Positions 58,821-64,000 of a stretch of 64,000 nt of DNA are shown here, piece by piece. A program made the position numbers and the translations under genes. The notes below the pieces were generated by a model that was given only the letters and a program-made list of their open reading frames with translations, had not been told where the DNA came from and searched no databases. Source of the DNA: Gnetum montanum (taxonomy: Eukaryota > Streptophyta > Gnetopsida > Gnetales > Gnetaceae). The DNA lies in the NCBI GenBank assembly GCA_015680685.1, contig MNCI01034266.1:652261-716260 (forward strand), in the 5' to 3' direction. Within the stretch, counting starts at the first letter, position 1. Every line of letters begins with the position of its first letter.

Positions 58821-59640
58821 TACATAACTCTATCCCTTGAAGGATGCATTGTTTTTCATGAGTTCTATAAGTGGGTTGGCTATCTTTGAAAAGTTTTCTA
58901 TGAATCTCCTATAGTATCCCATGTGTCCTAAGGATGATCTCAAATCTTTCACTATTTGTGGCCTTTGAGTGATATTCTGAATAACTCTAATCTTTTTAGG
59001 ATCTACCTCTATATCCTTTTTGGAGATTTTACATCCCAAGACTATACCATCCTGGACCATGAGATGGCTCTTCTACTAGTTGAGCTTAAGATTGTTTTTG
59101 ATACATCTTTTTAGTACCTACTCCAACTAGGCAAGTGCTTATTTGAAATCTAGCACATACATCAAAAAATCATCCATGAATACTTCTATGTCATTTCCAA
59201 TTTACTTTTGGAAGATGCTGAGCACTAGTCTCTAGAAGGTAGCTAGTGCATTACAAAGGTTGAATGACATCTTGTTGTATGAACATGTTTCCCATAGACT
59301 GCTGAACATTAGTTTCTCTTGGTTTTTGGGTGCAATTTTGATCTAATTATGTCCATTGTATCCATCTAGAAAACTATAATATTCATGTCCTACAATGGTG
59401 TCGAAGACCTAATCAACAAATGGAAAAGGGCAGTGATCCTTAAATGTAGTAGCGTTCAACATCCAGAATTCATTATAGACTTTCCATTTGTCCCCCTTAT
59501 TTAGAACAATTACTAAGGATTTGATCCATTCACTATCCATAATAGGATAGATGAATATCACCTTTAATGATTTTTCCAACTCTTTCTCAACTACTTCTTT
59601 GAGTGCTAGATTGAGCATTTGTTGGAGTTGGTGTCTTGGT
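58821..59640 (-). pseudogene. pol: RT of element 4
   Basis: Starts near 59618 with LKEVVEKELEKSL and IYPIMDSEWIKSLVIVLNKG, then LNATTFKDHCPFPFVD. The catalytic motif FMDD lies near 59173-59187. Then HLMVQDGIVLGCKISKKDIEVDPKKI and LGHMGYYRRFIENFSKIANPL (59060-58830). Stops and frame breaks separate the blocks. Characteristic of the Athila/gypsy non-chromodomain group. Confidence 0.88.
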
Positions 59641-61290
59641 TTGACTATAGGGTTAGTGTATATTTAGTGTTGGAAAATTCACAGATTAATTCAAGTATTC
59701 TCATCATAAGAACATGCAAAGATTATGGGCATTTTTGTATTACTTCCAATAGCTTCCTTTTCTATTCTTCTTTTAAAGTGTCATTGATTATTGTTGGCTT
59801 CTTGTTGTTTTAAAATGCATATTCTACCAGCCTTTAGTTTCAACAGTTTTGGTTCTATAATTTCTGGGATCTCTATGCATCCCCACTCTATCTCTTCTTC
59901 TTAATTTGTTCATGGGTGGAAGTTCCTTTCTCTTAACTACTCTAATTGATCAATCTCTTCAATGTAGGCACTAATAATTTATTCTTGTGGTTCCATGTAT
60001 TTATTTGATTTAATGTCTTCATTAGTGATGAACCACTAGGTTCCTTCTTGTTGTGTGGCTACTACATATAGAAACTTCTACACACATATTTCTTTTACAC
60101 ATTTTTGGCATGCTTTGGTATCCTCTTATCTGATAGCCCATATTCTTTGCATGCAATTGCATCCATTATCATTGTATGTGATACATGAAACTCTCCATCT
60201 TTATATAATATTGGCTTCATCTTCCTTAGAAATTTCCAGGGATAGGTCACAAATTTCATGCTTAGCATCAATAGTGTTAAGCCAAGCTCTTTCCATAATA
60301 ATTGGAAATTCCCATTTCCTTTTCCTTATATGAATGACTAGAAAATTTATAAGGTAAGGCTAGCCACTAATGGTTGTAATCACATCCTCCATCTATCCTA
60401 GTGAAACTATAATTTACTAGCTTGCAAGCTGCAATCAAATGTTACTCTTCTTTAGAGGTGGTAGATTCTAGGCTTGGTACATATCTTGGGAGATTAGGTT
60501 CAATCCTAACCTAGAATCTAGTAGATCTTTACATGGTTTTCACCCTACTATCTAAAGGTAAACTAAGGATCTTCTTGGATTAGTTCATTATTGTAGAAGG
60601 GCTTCTACCTTGATCCAATTCATGATTGTCTAAGTAAGCATGATAACTGTGAAATTTGAATTTGACAAAGAAGGAATCTTGCTATGTTGACAAGGATTGG
60701 ATGTAGATGGGGTGGAAGTAAATTTATTCCTCATTCATTGAATTTTTTCCAAACTTGTATATGGGGTGGAAGAATGGTTGTTTCTTGGTTTGGGATTCAT
60801 ATGTGATCACCTCCTCTTGTGTACTAACTATCCTTGTTGCACTCTTCTTCTATGGTTATGATGGAAGTTCTTCCTGCATGATAGGTAGTATGTGGGTTGG
60901 AAGTTCTGCTTGTAGATACCTTGAGAATAAGGTAACCTTTTAGGAATCTATTTTTAACAAATCTAGGATTAATTTTATATGCCCCTATCTCTTTTAAATG
61001 TACCATTCTTGGAAAACTTCCTTTGAGATATTCCTATTGACACATGACACATCCTTCCTCATCAATGAAGCTTGTGTTTAAACACTCAGCCACTAAAGCC
61101 ATTTTGCCCTTTCATTCAAAATGTTTCTTCTTTTTCTTATCTTTGCCTTTTTCAAAGGCTTTCTTTGATCTCTCCTCCATAATATTTAAGGTTGTTGTAA
61201 ATCTCTCATTAACTAAATCCCATATTTTTTCTACCTATGTTGCTACATCAATGATAGATTTTTGGATCAGTAGCATTTTGTTTTGGATTT
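59641..61290 (-). pseudogene. Protease region and linker of element 4
   Basis: A PR-like C-terminal half can be read near 60480-60230 (FLVIHIRKRKWEFPIIMERAW, in the position of I-I-L-G-R-P-W). The active-site region is not identified. The remainder (59641-60200, 60500-61290) is degenerate, with some Lys-rich stretches. Confidence 0.5.
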
Positions 61291-62876
61291 TCTAATCCAA
61301 GGTTTTCTCTTCATGGGTATCACAAACTCTTGCATCTCTCTTTTTGATTGATGGATCCTGGTTATACTCCTTAGCTGATTTTCTCATTATTAATTCACCT
61401 TCTTCATTCACAACATGATCAATTAACCTTTGGATGCGATGGGAAATCATTTCAGATAGTCTTCCTTGAGCATAAATGCTAAGTGTTTTCCTAGTTTTAT
61501 TTTGCAACCCATCTACAATGTGTCTGAGTTACTACCATTGTGAGAATTCATGGCCTAGGTATCTATGTAGTAGCAAATAATACCTAACCATTTTCTCAAC
61601 AAGGGTTTCATGAGTCTCTTGCTTCAATTCTTGGATTTTCTTTCTTAAGTTAGACACCCATGAGTAGGTTTGGTACTTGTCATTAAAGATCTCTAGAATT
61701 TTACTTCATATTCTGATTAATTCATGTTTGAGTGATTGGTAGCAACTCTCTACCTCTGTTATACGTTTTCTTGGAACCAGATTTAACTTCTTTTAGTCAT
61801 TTTCAATGTTCTATATGGTGCAAGCATCATGGAAAGCTTGGAGATGGCGTTATGGATCAACATTATAACCACCTTCAAATCTTAACATGTTATTCATATT
61901 GATCCATTTGATACAACTATTCCTCCTGTGCCTAGTTGGAATATGTACAACTTCTTGTATGTTAATCATGGTTTGAGTAGTCCTCAAGGATTCATCATTT
62001 CAATTAGGTTTGTGTGCTCAATTGTAGTAGTGTTCCCTTCTATGCTCATCCTTTCGTGATTTCTACAATCCCTACATCTACACTATTCATACTCTTTATC
62101 TTTTGAATTGAAATATCTTGAGTGATGGTCATGAGTTCTCCTCTCTTCCCTATGATGGTCTTTGTACCTTTTCCTCCTTTTGTGAGAGTCTACTAATGAT
62201 CATGAGAATGTAGATGAGGTAGTAGGAGAATGGTGTCAGCTTGTCCTCCTATGATAACTTTGATGTTCTTCTCTATAAGATATAGTAGGAATCCTTGGCC
62301 TTGAGTCCTACCTATGCCTTGAGTATTTTGCCTCTCACCTATGTGTCTCTGCTAATTTGAAGTGTGATTTATTCCTAATAGGTTCCACTATTTAAATGAT
62401 AGGTGTTTATGATTAGAACTCATGAGTTTGGTGGAGTTGTTTAGCAATGAATGCATCTCCATCAAGCTCCTTCAAAAAAATAGTAGAGTTGACTACCTTT
62501 CCTTTGTCTTGTGCATGTCTAATTTCCATGGCATTGTCTTTCCTCAAATACTCTTTAGTGGGTTCATATGGTCAGTTCATGTGTTTGGTTTCATGATACT
62601 TTCCAAGTGTTTCACTTAGTTTCATACCCCTAATAGCTATTTGGAGCATAATGAGTGCTAAACACTTTGGTAGTAGAACAATGTTCCCTTGAAGATCTCT
62701 CCACCTAATTTCCTATCCTAATGAAATATGAATGTAAAACTGGGATATTAAGGATCATGATGAGCATATGATATCTTTGTTTGCATTAGCATACTTTAAT
62801 CTTCTTCTTCATTGATTCTGTCATTGCTTCTCTGTGATTCCTTGGTAGGTGATGTCGTATTCCTGTTTGAAGCCAT
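61291..62876 (-). pseudogene. gag: gag of element 4
   Basis: ATG at 62876 (MASNRNTTSP), 114 bp after the primer binding site. Downstream a gag-like block (about 61880-61310): NMLRFEGGYNVDP-type start, LRKKIQELKQETHETLVE and VDGLQNKTRKTLSIYAQGRLSE (read across frames), as in capsid of Ty3/gypsy elements. Stops throughout; the N-terminal half (62000-62870) is hardly readable. Confidence 0.6.
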
Positions 62877-62989
62877 GTTATGGTTTAAGATTTTTTTTAA
62901 AGTGTTCTTAGTTATATTTATTAATTTTAACTTTGTATGTCAACTATGAAAAACTTTATGTAATTAATTACTCATCATACATTGATAAG

Positions 62990-63007
62990 TCCTTGGCAAC
63001 AACGCCA
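62990..63007 (-). other. Primer binding site, element 4
   Basis: The - strand reads TGGCGTTGTTGCCAAGGA, close to the tRNA-Asp complementary site known from Athila elements. The adjacent LTR ends CATCA at 63009. Confidence 0.75.
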
Positions 63008-63008
63008 A

Positions 63009-64000
63009 TGATGAGGGGTGGAGTAATCCATCATCTAACCATATAAGTCACAGGTATTCACATGTGACCATATCATAATTTGTGGATGAGACAATGTGAT
63101 TATGCTAGTAATTGGTTAAATTTCAAGACCATTGTCTTCCCACATGAGCTAGTGAAATCTATGGGTATGGTTTAACTCATAGTGAGGTATATGATATGTT
63201 GATGTTGATAGGCCATTTCTTCTAGCAAATATAATAAAGTGAAAAGATTTTCTAATTCTAAGGAAAATATTAAATGATTCTATTCTATCCTATGACAATG
63301 GATATCTGATCCTAATTTACCAAACATCACTGGGACTCATGTAGTCATCACTAGGATTACCAAGTGTACCACTACTATGTGAATCAAGTGATAACACTCC
63401 TAGCTTACTAGAAAACTACACATAGCACTCAAAAACAATTGTATTCATACTACTTAACAATAGTAAAAGTAAAGTGCATGGAATAGTAAATGTTAAACCA
63501 AAAAGCAGTAATTATCAATCTAAGTAAAAATAGTAAATATTATTCTAAGTAAACATTAGGAAAACTGAGTGAATGATAAAATGGTGACAAGTAATCTTGA
63601 TCTTTTTTGCCAATCCTCAAAATTTGTCCAAGTACGCTTCACTCGAATAAATACTTTGTACAATCACTCAAACCAAATTGCAGGCATACACTGGTAAGTA
63701 CTTACAACTAAAATCATAAAAAACAAATTGAAAGAGTTACACTACTATGTGATGAAATCTATTGTAGATCAACGCATCGAAGTGTTATATTTATATGTTA
63801 ACATGCATCCTTCGATATTGCATATATGAAAATGTAGCTAGTGCTACAATATTGAAGCTATGATATCGTATATTCAATATCATAGTCCTTAAAAAACTAA
63901 CTTTATTAGGTCTTATCATCTACAAGGCCAAGGATTGAAAGGATTATCGTGCTTGGATCCTATAGTGGGATTAGGTACAAAAAGACCACAAGAAAAAGTA
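63009..64000 (-). repeat. 5' LTR of element 4, cut by window end
   Basis: On the - strand the LTR ends ...CCCTCATCA, one base before the primer binding site, and runs off the window at 64000. At least 992 bp. No second copy was found in the window. AT-rich, no TATA box asserted. Confidence 0.65.

Larger units (their letters stand above)
54130..64000 (-). mobile_element. Element 4: Athila-like Ty3/gypsy element on the - strand
   Basis: Read on the - strand: 5' LTR (63009 onward, cut by the window), tRNA-Asp-type primer binding site, gag, protease, RT with FMDD, RNase H, integrase, then an env-like domain. RT motif MVQDGIVLG...EVDPKKI and the primer type are Athila hallmarks. No 3' LTR was found. 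Heavily decayed and CpG-poor. Confidence 0.8.

Overview
The window is a stack of degraded LTR retrotransposons from a plant nuclear genome with a heavy repeat load. No ordinary host gene, tRNA, rRNA or CRISPR array was found. A plant is indicated by Ty3/gypsy elements of the Tat/Ogre type (gag, protease, RT, two RNase H domains, integrase) beside an Athila-like element. The species cannot be fixed; a large-genome seed plant such as a gymnosperm is a guess.

Layout. Element 1 (+ strand, 1-35057) is a Tat/Ogre-like element whose 5' LTR is cut by the window start and whose 3' LTR is truncated. Element 2 (+ strand, 12590-30203) is a relative inserted inside the RT region of element 1; it has two 1.6-kb LTRs and a perfect 5-bp target duplication (CAAGA). 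Element 3 (+ strand, about 35058-53860) is an older, AT-rich, CpG-poor member of the same family with only its 5' LTR end; an array of 17-18 monomers of about 193 bp has grown inside it. Element 4 (- strand, about 54130 to beyond 64000) is an Athila-like element with a tRNA-Asp-type primer binding site, gag, protease, RT, RNase H, integrase and an env-like domain downstream of integrase.

Central observation. Elements 1, 2 and 3 each carry, between protease and RT, a multi-exon gene on the opposite (-) strand. Its exons can be aligned between the elements and its donor and acceptor sites recur at the same places (about eight exons in elements 1 and 2, most of them visible in element 3). It encodes an FCP1-like HAD phosphatase domain with a weakened active site, then a long exon resembling the env-like/plant-transposon domain, then acidic and coiled-coil exons. 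Its introns lie in the opposite sense to the element's transcript, so they would survive reverse transcription. On the + strand a consensus 3' splice site lies just before the RT region in all three elements, so the antisense gene appears to sit in an Ogre-like sense intron. GGCC/TTAAACT minisatellites lie on the protease side of the gene in all three elements and, less uniformly, on the RT side. No copy in this window is intact: every coding region has stops, frameshifts or truncations.

Other regulatory architecture includes LTR TATA boxes, primer binding sites, polypurine tracts overlapped by a conserved hairpin, palindromic GCGTATACGC minisatellites, and single-N assembly joins flanked by duplicated sequence.
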